From assembly GCA_004764695.1 (NCBI GenBank), contig SMSO01000033.1, forward strand, positions 1,689,001-1,753,000: DNA of 64,000 nt, given 5' to 3'. The translations under genes were made by a program, and so were the position numbers. Positions 17,623 through 28,247 of this stretch are shown here, one piece after another. Source of the DNA: Schizochytrium sp. TIO01. Its lineage: Eukaryota > Sar > Bigyra > Thraustochytrida > Thraustochytriidae. The number at the start of each line of letters is the position of its first letter. Position 1 is the stretch's first letter. The notes below the pieces were generated by a model. That model did no database searches and was not told the origin of the DNA. It saw only the letters and a list, made by a program, of their open reading frames with translations.

Positions 17623-20001
17623 TTAGGTTTGTTGCTGCTGATGCTCATATCGTAGCTGAACTTCACTTTTAATCTGTTCACATATATCAACGAAGTTGTT
17701 TGCAACGGAGCCCCACCGTAGACGGCAAAAAACGAGGGTGCTCTCAAGCAAATTTTGAGCTTTTTCTAAATCCTTTCCCGCAATTACGTAGGAAACTGAT
17801 TGGGCATAGAGTTGCTCAGCTACAGTTCCAAGCTCTTTGTTACATTTGCATGCAAATGCCTCACATCTGTTGTCTGCACAGGGGATGCCATCAAAGTTTG
17901 CTTCTTGATATTGACATATTTTCTGAGGGTCACTTGCAAGGGCTGCTCGAAGGAAAGCTGAGCGCAAGCTAGATTGAATATCAACAACGGCATCTTCCAG
18001 AGGGATAAGTGCTCTCGCACGTCGCCCGCGTGGGCCACGTGAAGATTGCTTGTCAGGCTTCTGCGTATCATCTTTAAGCCCCTCAACTTCGTCCCTTCGT
18101 ATTAAGGATGCTTGTACTTCTCCCTTGATGCCACTGGGGATAGTGGTACCTCCTCCAATGAGTGCACGGTCGTTTTCGTCCTCGACATAGACTTCATTTA
18201 ATTTTTCCTGCTCGAAATCGCCTTTGCTATCACCAGCACGACCATCATCATCATTGCCAGCATCGTCGTCATCATCATCTATCACTATTTGTGACTGAAC
18301 AAAACTCTCTTGTGATTTTCCATTATTTTCTTCGCTCCCCGATGGAGCTCCTCTAGATTCAGCTACCTTCTTTGAAGTTGTGTATTCTGGGCTCGACAGA
18401 ATTTCAACTTCAACAATCGGATCATCATCTTCATCCTCTTGAGACGAGATGATAATTTCTTCAGCAACATTTCGATTTGCTGATTTGGTAATAGTAATGT
18501 TGGCGTTTTCTTCTTGTATTTCGTTATCTGTGCTGCTTGTGGCCCTCTTCTTGGGCGGACTAGTTTGAAAAGGGCTACTTTCCAATTTTCGTTTCTTCAG
18601 TGGTGAGTCTACCCCATCAGACTTCTCCGTTACTGTTGAAGGTGTAAAAAAGTCCCGAAGGACTCGTTCTGGGCGAGCAAACGAAGAGGCAGAGACTCCG
18701 AGGCCTCGAACATCTGTGGGCTTACAATCTAACCTGTCAAGAAGCGTTTTAGCATGCCTCAGAAACTCTGATGGTTTTTGTATGGCATGCTGTAAAGATA
18801 CGGTGCGCTGAAGAATCGTACACTCGCCATGCCCTAGACTCCCCTTTCGGTAATGAGGATTTGCGTCAGGCTTGGCTTTCCAAAGTGTCACGCTCACCTT
18901 CTTCGCACCAAAGCCATTTTTTTCCGATCTTTCAATTCGCTGAACTAGCTCCTCGCAAAGCCCGTCAAGAAAGTTAACAACCTCTTGGTCTGATTGCATT
19001 CTCACACCCCATGAGATTTGCGTTCCAATTGTTTGCCTCTCCTTGATGCCGTTGGCAATCCACGGACGACCGTCGATACCACGGCAAAGGTCATACATAG
19101 TTTGGCCTCGTTTGGGACCGAAATGACGTTTCAATGTATCAAGTGGAACTTGTTGCAAGTCGCCACATGTTTCTATGTTCAGTTTTTCTGTCATTTCTCG
19201 AGCACCCCTCCAACCAACTTGGGGAAGGTCTCTGATAGGCATTGCAGCAAGAAGTTCCTGGCCAGCGTTGTCCATATTAAAGATACCCCAGCCATCGGGT
19301 TTGGCTTTAGCTGTGGCAAGTCTCGCTAGAAGCATATTAGCACCAACTCCCACAGAAGCCTTGCACCTTGTTCGTGTCCATATGTTTTCACGCAAGCCCG
19401 ACACTATCCGAGCTATCGCTGCTTCTCGTTCTACAACGTCCTCAATACTGCCCACAACGTGCGTAATATCTAAGTACGCTTCATCGCAGCTCACGCCATT
19501 CACAAACGGCGTCACCTCATACAGCGCCCTGTACATAATCTCTGCAACTTCTGTATATTTGTCAAACTCATAATTAAGTGAAATCACCTCTGGGCACAGT
19601 TCCCGAGCTTTTGTCATCCACATACCTGCCCGTATTCCTCGAGCACGTGCCGGGTAATTTGGACAGCTTATCTCAGCATTCTGCCCAGGCGCCGCAGCAC
19701 TAATTACCACAGCTTTGTTCATAAGGTCCGGGCGGTCCCGAAGAGTCACCGACGCAAAGAAGGCGTCCATATCCACATGCAGAATCCATCGGGAACCGCC
19801 TGGACCAGGATCGGGCTCGCCGTGGGCAGTTGCAGGGAGAGAGTCTACAAGACGTGCATAGCGCTCTTTCCAGGTGCCGATAAAGTGAAGGCGTGACTGG
19901 GTATAGAAATGGGTGACAAAGTCGCGCTGCCCGACTTCGTGCGAGCTCATTGCACGAGAGTTTTCATTCGGGTGCGGCTCATGGGATTCCGATCGGTGCA
20001 T
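17623..20001 (-). CDS. REV1: DNA repair protein REV1 (Y-family deoxycytidyl transferase), lacking BRCT
   Basis: 792 residues in one exon, shorter than animal REV1 (over 1,200). It inserts dCMP opposite lesions and scaffolds other translesion polymerases in the nucleus. Seen: the REV1-specific pre-catalytic motif SRLHFIGTWK (36-45), catalytic HVDMDAFF (75-82) and SCDEAYLD (171-178) with acidic residues D77, D173 and E174, a fingers/thumb region to about 330, and a little-finger domain to about 440. A PIP-like ERVLRDFF lies at 445-452. An acidic linker (about 510-610) holds three SUMO-interaction-like motifs. A Cys-rich patch occupies 696-720, and a C-terminal domain (about 721-785; AGKDLEKAQNLLE) resembles the REV1 CTD that binds polymerase partners. 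There is no N-terminal BRCT. An in-frame stop lies 18 bases upstream of the ATG with no AG between them. Confidence 0.95.
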   Translation of the reverse strand: MHRSESHEPHPNENSRAMSSHEVGQRDFVTHFYTQSRLHFIGTWKERYARLVDSLPATAHGEPDPGPGGSRWILHVDMDAFFASVTLRDRPDLMNKAVVISAAAPGQNAEISCPNYPARARGIRAGMWMTKARELCPEVISLNYEFDKYTEVAEIMYRALYEVTPFVNGVSCDEAYLDITHVVGSIEDVVEREAAIARIVSGLRENIWTRTRCKASVGVGANMLLARLATAKAKPDGWGIFNMDNAGQELLAAMPIRDLPQVGWRGAREMTEKLNIETCGDLQQVPLDTLKRHFGPKRGQTMYDLCRGIDGRPWIANGIKERQTIGTQISWGVRMQSDQEVVNFLDGLCEELVQRIERSEKNGFGAKKVSVTLWKAKPDANPHYRKGSLGHGECTILQRTVSLQHAIQKPSEFLRHAKTLLDRLDCKPTDVRGLGVSASSFARPERVLRDFFTPSTVTEKSDGVDSPLKKRKLESSPFQTSPPKKRATSSTDNEIQEENANITITKSANRNVAEEIIISSQEDEDDDPIVEVEILSSPEYTTSKKVAESRGAPSGSEENNGKSQESFVQSQIVIDDDDDDAGNDDDGRAGDSKGDFEQEKLNEVYVEDENDRALIGGGTTIPSGIKGEVQASLIRRDEVEGLKDDTQKPDKQSSRGPRGRRARALIPLEDAVVDIQSSLRSAFLRAALASDPQKICQYQEANFDGIPCADNRCEAFACKCNKELGTVAEQLYAQSVSYVIAGKDLEKAQNLLESTLVFCRLRWGSVANNFVDICEQIKSEVQLRYEHQQQQT

Positions 20002-21057
20002 CGTGTTTAGGTGGTTTCACCGTCTCACCACAGACGATGATGATGTTCTTCGGCAAAGCGCAGAGAATCTGGCGCAGTTTGACCTGAAGGTTCGTGAAGG
20101 ATGATTAAGTGCATGCAGAAACCAGCAGCCCACAGCGCTCCTAGAGCATAGGGCTGGCTGTGAGCACGCCAGAAGCTGTGCGTTCCGTGCTTCCTCGTAC
20201 GGCTCGTCTGCTCAATCCGCTGTCTTCGATAATCCCTCATTCTGGCAACACTATTCTTACTTTTCTTTTTTCTTATAAAATATCAACAAATTAAAATTAT
20301 AAAGACACAATCATATAATCGGCCTCGCAGCTTTGTTCTTCTCCATTTCTACGCCAGCTCCAGATCGCTCGAGCATTTGTGTGCATTTGTGTGGCAATCA
20401 ATACTGGGTGTTCCCTCAATCAATCGTGCCATCACTCTCTAGAGTCTGAGCATGCCACGAGGAGGAAGGCGTACTACTGTGCGTTATACAGAAAGAGCTT
20501 ACCGAGATATACATGATCATCATATGGAGTTCCAAACTGAAGCAAAGATAGGACGAAGTTGAATCAAAATGGGTTCTTCGAAGCTGGAAGGATGACTTCG
20601 ATGAAAGCCATGTGGGCAGAGAGAGAAAGGTGTCGAGAACTACCTTGTTAGGTAGGGCCAACGAAGTGGGCAGACATTCTTGGGTTTGCGTGCGTGCGTG
20701 GCTGCCTCCTTTCTCGAGTCAGCAAGGCCTTCTGAGCGGTGCTCGGCCGGTTGGCCGTGAATTACTTACCTGAGCTTCTATCAATCTATCAAACATCGTC
20801 GAGTAAATTTGCTGCAGCTCGAAGCTGAAGTGCATTGTTGCTCATGGACGTTCTTGGCAGCTGGAGTTCAGGTTGATCAGATCGCGCCTTGTCATTGCCG
20901 CTCTAGAGGTACTTACGCAGGTATTCCGGGGTCCTCCCGCTCCTCCTGAGGTTGTCCCTACGTCCACCCTTTGCTGCTCTTGTGCCATGGCTCCACGGTG
21001 ACTGATACTTTGTGCGCCATTTCACGATCGAAAGCGGCACCGAATTGCTGCTCATGG

Positions 21058-21420
21058 CATTCATTCATTCACTCATTCATTCATTCATTGTTTTTTTCAT
21101 TCATTCACTCTTTGACTGATTGATTGATTGTGATTGATTGATTGATTGATTGATTGATTCATTCATTCACTCATTCATTCATTGTTTTATTCATTGATTC
21201 ACTCATTCATTGATTCATTCATTCACTCATTCATTCATTGTTTTATTCATTCATTCACTCATTCATTCATTCATTCATTCATTCATTGCACTGCACAATC
21301 CTAAGTCCTCATGGCATTCATTCATTCATTCATTGCACTGCACAATCCTAAGTCCTCATGGCATTCATTCATTCATTCATTCATTGATTCATTTACTCAT
21401 TCACTCATTCATTGCACTCT
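21058..21420. repeat. Compound (CATT)n/(GATT)n array with 47-bp tandem unit
   Basis: About 360 bases of CATT and GATT units. Near the end, a unique segment (GCACTGCACAATCCTAAG...) recurs at 21288 and 21335, a 47-bp period, with a third degenerate copy at about 21414. The array is therefore a short minisatellite built on a microsatellite. Confidence 0.93.
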
Positions 21421-21555
21421 AAGTCCCTTTTAGGAACCCTGTAATGCGATGGATGAATGAATGAGTGCGTGAATCAGTGCCGTTCTCGAGTGAGTAGAGT
21501 AGAGGACACAAATCATGATTTTCATTGGTCGACGCCCAGCGAATACAAAACGTGT

Positions 21556-21582
21556 CAGGCAGGCAGGCAGGCAGGCAGGCAG
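21556..21582. repeat. (CAGG)n microsatellite
   Basis: Nearly seven CAGG units. Confidence 0.92.
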
Positions 21583-22208
21583 CTAGCCAGGCTCCCTCCC
21601 ACGATCCGAGCAAGGTTTGGCGGGACATTTGCCTCGCATCTGAGATCCCTTCGGTGGATTCGGACCGGCCCGAGCACCGTTCTCTGCGCGACTCGCCTCG
21701 CTGAGAGGAGTGAGGAGTTGGTTCGCGCGCGATCTCTGAGGCGGCCAAGCAGGCGCGATTTGTACGTGCTGTGGACGCTTTGATACAAGTTGAAGCATGG
21801 CACTTCTCTTAGTTCCCGTTTTCGTTTTCAGATAGATCAGCGAAAGAAAGCGGAATAATTAATGTGTTGATTGATTGATTGATTAATTACAACACGATAC
21901 AATTCGATCGATACGTCACTACGAAGAAACAAAACAAAAAAAGCAATTTGGGATCACAAACTCGAGAGCTCCACGAAGTTTGATGTTGGGTTCGACCCAC
22001 ATGCCAAACTAACTAGGGCCTGAACGCACGGGAGGAGCTTCGCGACTTGACGGTCGGCCCGCTCCACTGGGGCTCTTGATCTTGGTGAAATGTGTTGGTT
22101 GACCTCAAGTTCTCAAATTGGCCTCAATCATTCACTCTTCGTTGGTGGATTATGGTTATGTGACAACAAACACAGCACCGCCTTTTCATACTCCTTACGT
22201 ACCTACCT

Positions 22209-22246
22209 ATACATACATGCATACATACATACATACATACATACAT
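22209..22246. repeat. (CATA)n microsatellite
   Basis: About nine CATA/TACA units with one CATG variant, about 300 bases before the GCVT start. Confidence 0.92.
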
Positions 22247-22550
22247 TTGTTTCTCACAATTATCGAAGTTGAAGCTAAGTTATCATTGAATCGAACAGGA
22301 AATAACTTTGAAAGTGGTACTACCGTAGCAGTATACCCTTTCTCTATCTTCTCTATTTCCTTTCTTAATCAAACTTATTGAAGAACAGTTATTTTTTAAA
22401 AGACTAGTAGGCAGGTACTATTGTGATTAGGTATGATCATATTCAAATCACTGTGCTTTTTCCTCTCTAGCTAGAGAGAGGTGAAGGCATCCAGACCCGA
22501 ATTGGAGTTGAGGAGAACGTGGTTCCTGCGCGTCCCGCCGCTGCCTCAAG

Positions 22551-24514
22551 ATGCTCGCGGCCGTCGCTCGCCGCGCGGCCCTTCCGCTACAGCGTGCAGG
22601 ATGCCCGCAGGTCGCTCTGCGCGGCTTTGCCTCCAGCGCCGACACGGTACGTGCCCCGAACAGGAAGGAGTCCGCACTCCGGGATAAGAAGATACTTGAG
22701 CTTGCTTTCGCACATTCTTTCCTTCATTCACTCGCTTGCTCGCTTGATAGTTCAGGTTGTTGAGTAGCCACAGTGCTCAGAGAAACTTCAAGTTGGCTGC
22801 CGATAGCTAGGAAAGAAACTGCTCCTGTAAGCGTGGCATGTCCATGGCGTGCTGATTGATTGAATTGTATATCCATGGGTTTTGGCTCATTCGGACTTTT
22901 GCTGTTCCGGCGGGTGCTAAGATGTACATATTTCCGATGGTGTGCAAGTTGATGTGCCGCCGCAGATTGTCCAAATCACAAACTTCGCCGTCGTGAACGT
23001 GTCTGTGGGCCCGAATGTGTACTAGATCTAACATATATGCAACCATGCTGCGAAAGGTCCAAGACAAAGAGATGCTCCCATCATAGGTTTTGGGCTTGCT
23101 TATCAGCCTGCCGTTCCAAACTTCGCTGGAGGGAAGATTGAACAAAGATATGCCTCGAAAGGAAAAAGGACCCTTTGACTGACAGATTAGTGTGACGGAT
23201 GGTTGATGGCTCGTTGATGTGCTGGGGTGATTATGAAATGCAGATTAAGACCGCTGTGTATGATAAGCATGTGGAGCTTGGCGGCAAGATGGTTGACTTT
23301 GCTGGATACTGGCTCCCGATTCAGTATCCTGCTGGCGTTAAGACTGAGTGCACAGAGACTCGTGAGTCCGCTACCCTCTTTGACGTATCCCACATGGGTC
23401 AGGTCCGCATTGTGGGACGCGACGCTGTGAAGTTTGTCGAGAGTCTGGTTGTCGGTGATATTGCCAGCCTTCGTGAGGGCGAGGCTCGTCTCAGTCTCAT
23501 CACGAACAGCCATGGTGGCATTATTGATGACACTGTTATCACTCGCTTTGGCGATTTCGTGTAAGTTTCCCCTTGAAGGGTTTTGCTATGCTAGGTGGCT
23601 ATAGGACAATATAAGTCGCATCCACATGCAATCAAGATATGTGTAAAAACCTCGCGATGTGCTGACATAATGAAAATTGCTCACCCTTGCATGCCTTTAA
23701 TATGATTATCATCCACAGTGGCATGGTCATCAATGGAGCTTGCAAGCACAAGGATTTGGCTCACATGCGCTCAAAGCTCGAGGAAAGCAAGATGGAGGCC
23801 TCCATTGAGCACCTTGAGGATCTTGCCCTTTTTGCCCTCCAAGGCCCCAAGGCCAGCATTGTTATGGAGCGTCTTGCCAAGGGCTTTGATGTCAAGCAAA
23901 TGAACTTCATGGAGGCTCGTGTTGGCCAGGTGGGTTCTTTTGACTGCACTGTGACCCGCTGCGGATACACTGGTGAAGATGGCTTTGAGGTCTCCGTTGC
24001 GAATGCTGATGCTCCTGCTCTTATGCAGCTCCTCGTGGACCAGGACGAGGTAACCCCGGCAGGCCTTGGTGCACGTGATACCCTTCGCCTTGAGGCTGGC
24101 CTTTGCCTTTATGGAAATGATATTGACGAGAGTACGACCCCGGTTGGTGCCCGTTTGACCTGGACCGTGAGCAAGCCGCGCTGCGCCGAGGGAAGCTTCC
24201 CTGGTGCCGATGTGGTGCAGAGTGAACTCGGTGACAACAAACCTGCCCGCGTCCGTGTCGGTTTTGTTGTTGATGGTGCTCCCGCCCGCGCTCACACTGA
24301 GATCTACGATGAGAAGGAGGAGAAGCTCATTGGTGAGATCACGAGTGGTACCTTTAGCCCAGTTTTGAACAAGCCCGTGGCTATGGGTTACATTGACCGC
24401 GCCTATGCTAAGAACGGTACTTGGATCAGCTGCAAGGTTCGCAAGAAGTTTGTGCGTGCCCAGGTGTCCAAGATGCCCTTCATCCCGGCCAAGTACTACC
24501 GAGCCCCTCAGTAA
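22551..24514 (+). CDS. GCVT: Aminomethyltransferase, glycine cleavage system T protein (mitochondrial)
   Basis: Three exons: 22551-22646, 23244-23560 and 23719-24514. Introns are 597 and 158 bases with GTACGT and GTAAGT donors. The spliced frame encodes 402 residues, normal for the family. The enzyme releases ammonia from the aminomethyl group carried on H protein and passes the one-carbon unit to tetrahydrofolate in the mitochondrial matrix. Seen: an Arg/Ala-rich presequence (MLAAVARRAALPLQRAGC) encoded by exon 1; DFAGYWLPIQY and LFDVSHMGQ in exon 2; TRCGYTGEDGFEVS, LRLEAGLCLYGNDI and the closing SKMPFIPAKYY in exon 3. The transit peptide occupies its own exon, and phase is preserved at both junctions. 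Human AMT has the same blocks in the same order. Confidence 0.96.
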
Positions 24515-25336
24515 AGATTGAAAGAGAGACCTTTTGGATTCATTTGATGTTCAGCTTTTTTATCACAGTGAACCTATAATTTCTGTTCTTTTTCTGAATA
24601 ATTTAGAAGATGGGGACAATGTCTTCTGCGAGAACTTTTTATTTAGGAATCCTTATAATGTCTGTATTTTGCATTAAACTTCTCTTTTATGATCTAAACG
24701 CCCTCTCCTATTTAGTATTACTAGCCTATTAAAATAACATCGCATACACAAAGGCCCAGAGTACATAGGTAGCGTCTAACACTCAAACAAAAGAACAATG
24801 CTTAGTGGCATGTGTAAAGGGACTGGAGAGAGATAAATCTCAGAGTCTTTCTATAAAGTTTAAGATAGATAGTTAGATAAATGAAGAATACTAAATGTAA
24901 AATGCCCACATCAGAAGACCATGGATAGGGTACGGTATCATGACTTTGTGTATGTAAGGCCAAAAATATAGAACCTGGCCTATATAATGGCACCCTCTAA
25001 ATTTTGCTCTTTTTTTGCTTTTCATGTGTGCTATTCTGTGGTGTCAGCGGCTGGCTGTATGTTTTTTTTAAATGTTGATCAGAAGAATGCAAGCTACCAG
25101 GGCGAGTTTTTAGTACTCTGTAAAAAAGCTAGATATTTCTACTAGTAGTACACTATCAGGTAAGTTGAGGTAAATGTATTCAACAATGCCTGACGGGTCC
25201 TTAATCGTGCAACGATAAATGTAGGCTTGATTAAAAAGGTTTCGTTGGGCTGAGTCCTATGCTAGAAACTTGCCCAATGAGGATTGTATTAAATAAATTC
25301 AGCAAGCATGTCGATGCAATCGTCAGCAATGCAGAC
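24515..25336. other. Convergent 3' spacer between GCVT and SLC25 gene
   Basis: AT-rich; no gene or notable repeat seen. An AATAA-type sequence just after the GCVT stop (near 24597) could be a polyadenylation site. Confidence 0.55.
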
Positions 25337-26509
25337 TTAAAAATCCTTCACTAGGGAGAACAGCATATCATAGGCCCAGAACTGTATAGCCGCACCTGGA
25401 AGTCCACGGATGAGGTTGGCACCATAACCATTGAAGAGAGCAGTCATACCCTCGTTGCGCACAAGCTTTTTCGTACAGTCCCAGGAGTTTTTATACAACC
25501 TAGCCTCGCCATTCATGCCGTTCATTTGCATTCGCCGGCGAATGGTGTCTCCCGGGTAGGTAATTGTTTGCGCAATGATGCCAGCCCAAGCTCCAGCAAC
25601 AAGTTTTGCAAATGAAGCCGTTGATGTAGACTGAGATTCTGTCCAGCTGCTCATGTTCCGCTTGAAGATTTCATAGCAAGTCATCTGCAAGCCAACATAT
25701 GGAGACCCGGATAAAAATGTAGGGCCGATTCCTTTATACAGGCCAGCCACACCCTCTGTGCGAACGGTGTGGACAAGCACCTCTGTGATGCTGTTAAACT
25801 TCACGCCAAGTCCAGTGCCCAGAGTTAGACGAGTGCGAATGGTCTCAAGAGGGTAAGTAACGCAAGTTTGAAAGAGTCCAGCCAAGGAGCCAGCCACAAT
25901 AAGTTGCAAAAAGCTGAGCGGCTGGCCTTGAGTGGCGACCATGTCCTTAAAAGTGTCATTAAAAGTAAACTTGAGGGCATAAACAGGGATCACACGTAGA
26001 ACATTGGCACCATTGCCCTTATACAAAGCAGCGGCGCCCTCCTCGTGAACAACAGTTCGCATGCTTCCCCATACGCCCTTATATTTGAAACCTCCTCCAA
26101 GCGCCATGTGACCCATTTTCATGCCCTGAACCTGAAGCAATATCTTGGCACGCTCAAGCGGTGCGACCGCAGTCTTAGTGATCACCCCTGCTCCGCCACC
26201 AGCCAGCAGCTGCTTCAGGCGCGTATGGTGTTGGTCCACAGCCTCTGCTTGAAGGGAGTTCTTGACATGCGTCAGCCCTTCGCTCGCCGCCGTCGATGCT
26301 GCCAAAAGGTTTTCCTTGGAGGAGCTTCCGGTGCCGAGAACTCTTCCCTCAGGTCCTTCATGAAGTCCTGTCCAGAGTTTCTGCCTTGCAACCGCTGACG
26401 CATCGGGTGCTCGCGGGGCGATCAGAGGGCTCGAAGAGCCTGAGTGAGAGAAATCACCATGGTGTCGAGGGAGGTGATGGTGCGGATTGAGATGCGCCAA
26501 AGCTGCCAT
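25337..26509 (-). CDS. Mitochondrial carrier (SLC25 family), CoA/nucleotide-carrier-like
   Basis: 390 residues from the ATG at 26509; the open frame extends upstream only through a non-ATG codon. Three mitochondrial-carrier repeats span about 95-388. Each has the signature PX[DE]XX[RK]: APLERAK, YPLETIR and YPGDTIR. The third continues RRRMQM, similar to SLC25A42/SLC25A16 (CoA, ADP) and close to the RRRMMM of ADP/ATP carriers. It should exchange a nucleotide-like substrate across the inner mitochondrial membrane. The first 90 or so residues are His/Ser/Ala-rich and probably disordered, which is long for a carrier without EF-hands. The substrate cannot be fixed from sequence alone. Confidence 0.92.
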   Translation of the reverse strand: MAALAHLNPHHHLPRHHGDFSHSGSSSPLIAPRAPDASAVARQKLWTGLHEGPEGRVLGTGSSSKENLLAASTAASEGLTHVKNSLQAEAVDQHHTRLKQLLAGGGAGVITKTAVAPLERAKILLQVQGMKMGHMALGGGFKYKGVWGSMRTVVHEEGAAALYKGNGANVLRVIPVYALKFTFNDTFKDMVATQGQPLSFLQLIVAGSLAGLFQTCVTYPLETIRTRLTLGTGLGVKFNSITEVLVHTVRTEGVAGLYKGIGPTFLSGSPYVGLQMTCYEIFKRNMSSWTESQSTSTASFAKLVAGAWAGIIAQTITYPGDTIRRRMQMNGMNGEARLYKNSWDCTKKLVRNEGMTALFNGYGANLIRGLPGAAIQFWAYDMLFSLVKDF

Positions 26510-26861
26510 CACAGAGCCTCCTGCCAGCCCTGCCGCGCCTAGCTGCCTAGCAGCGCAGTGAAGTCCACCCAGTTTGCCCACCTTGCCCGCTCCGCAAGAC
26601 AAGTATAGCAGTAGTATGCAGCTGCACCACGCCACGCCCTGACGAGACACCGGAATTCGAATTTGAATTCACTGGAATCCCCAAATTTTGAATTCCGCCT
26701 CTTTTTATTTTAAAAAATAAAAGGAAGAAGAAGAGGAAGAAGAATAACTTGAAATAAATAAAATAAATAAATTAAATAAAACCAAATACATACAAATACA
26801 AATACTAATAGGTCTCACCTATCGATAACAATAGGGATAGCTAGGTACTTCCTCTCTCTTT

Positions 26862-26910
26862 TGAAAAGAAAGAAAGAAAGAAAGGAAGGAAGGAAAGAAG
26901 GAAGAAAAGC
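26862..26910. repeat. (GAAA)n/(GGAA)n purine repeat
   Basis: GAAA units pass into GGAA units. A TAAA-rich stretch precedes it at about 26740-26785. Confidence 0.88.
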
Positions 26911-27339
26911 AAAGAAGGAAGCAATTGAGGAGAATCCTAACAAGGAAAACTGGGGGGGCGACGCACCCCTTTCAAACCCAGGACCGTCTCGAGCCCAAAC
27001 CTTCACGACGATCGCAGGTTGAGGAGGCATGGACCAAGGCCCAGGCCGTCTCAGGCCATCTCAAGCCCGGCCACGGGAGCTCTCGTCGCACTGCCCTCGC
27101 CACGTTAGCCAGAAGAAACCTCTTCCCAATTGCCGCATGGTCTCTGCTTGAAGCGGAAAGTGAATCAGACGGAGACACCCGGCTATTTCAAACTGCTAGC
27201 GACCGACCTCCCCACTTACCATAAACTTTTAGTAGTGTGGAAGGTGTCCGTGAGTCTCCTCTTCCCCTACTGTGCATACCAGCTACCACCCAATTAACAT
27301 TTCATATAGGAGTCTGGCATGAGAAGGAAAAGAAAGCTA

Positions 27340-27384
27340 AAAAAGAAAAGAAAAGAAAAGAAAAGAAAAGAAAAGAAAAGAAAA
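27340..27384. repeat. (AAAAG)n microsatellite
   Basis: About nine perfect AAAAG units. Confidence 0.95.
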
Positions 27385-27563
27385 CTAACCACCTGTTGTC
27401 TTTCTGTGTCTTTCTGAATGGAGGCAAAAATGACGGCGTCAAAAACAAAGAAAAAGAAAGCGTGGCCTACTGGATAGTATCGTGAAAATCATACGTAACT
27501 CATGATTGTTTGAAAAGCGGCCACCTTCGACCCAGAGTTCTAGTTCTTCATTTCATTCACTCA

Positions 27564-27612
27564 ACCAATACATCAATCATTACATCAATCAATACATCAA
27601 TACATCAATCAT
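27564..27612. repeat. (ATCA/ATAC) imperfect repeat
   Basis: Alternating CATCAATC and ATACATCA units, followed by a short (GATT)n run at about 27665-27690. Confidence 0.85.
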
Positions 27613-27964
27613 GCTTTGCCCAGAACCACCACCGCCATCTCCGAGGTCCTGCAGTGCTTCGCAATGATTGATTCTTTGATTGATTGATTGGATGTCCGTT
27701 TTCTTCACGGTCATGTCTCGAGAAACGAGGTCCGTCGGGGCTCATTCGGACCCATCGCGTTCGAGATGGTTTTCATCTCTCGCACACGAGCTCTCCATCC
27801 AAGTGCGTGCGAGAGCGCAAGCATCGCGATGGAGCGTGGCGTAGCTTCTGGTGGTGGCGCGGTGCGAAACGAGGTCGCCGTCGGGAGAAAATCGCTCGCG
27901 GGTCGTTCTGTGAACATCTTGAAGGAAGTGAGTGAGTGAGTTACACGAAGGAAGAGGGATCGGA

Positions 27965-28020
27965 AATCAAATGGAATGAAATCAAATGGAATGGAATGGA
28001 ATGAAATGAAATGGAATGAA
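27965..28020. repeat. (GGAAT/GAAAT)n pentanucleotide repeat
   Basis: About eleven five-base units mixing GGAAT, GAAAT and CAAAT. The motif is the same as that of several eukaryotic satellites, but the array is very short. Confidence 0.88.
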
Positions 28021-28208
28021 GCAGCGAATCACGAACGGATGAATGGGCCAGTCCCTCAATCAGAGCTAGCTAGCTAACTGCCTGCGAGGCAGGAGAGGAA
28101 GGCCTGAAGAGATAATTGCAGTTTCGTTTGTGCGAATCGATGATCTCGGGAGGGTTTAGATTTTACGATGTCTGGCTGGTTTTGTTTTGGTTTGTTTTGG
28201 AATGCAAG

Positions 28209-28247
28209 TTTTGTTTTGTTTTGTTTTGTTTTGTTTTGTTTTGTTTC
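28209..28247. repeat. (TTTTG)n microsatellite
   Basis: Seven to eight TTTTG units, preceded by two variant units at about 28180-28200. Confidence 0.94.

Larger units (their letters stand above)
20002..22550. other. Divergent REV1/GCVT intergenic region with microsatellites
   Basis: Contains the REV1 promoter side (a TATAAAA-like run near 20274) and the GCVT promoter. A large ATTC/GATT array and other repeats listed separately fill 21.0-22.3 kb. Open frames inside the arrays (for example repeated HSFIHSFI) are translations of repeats, not genes. Confidence 0.6.

Noticed and set aside
21210-21422. Frame encoding repeated HSFIHSFI
   Set aside because: Pure translation of the CATT microsatellite; all frames of such a repeat tend to stay open.
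21985-22010. GGGTTCGACCCAC, resembling a tRNA T-arm
   Set aside because: The T-stem does not pair beyond three bases, and no acceptor, D- or anticodon arm fits around it.
27965-28020. GGAAT repeat as centromeric satellite
   Set aside because: Only about eleven degenerate units among other microsatellites; far too short.
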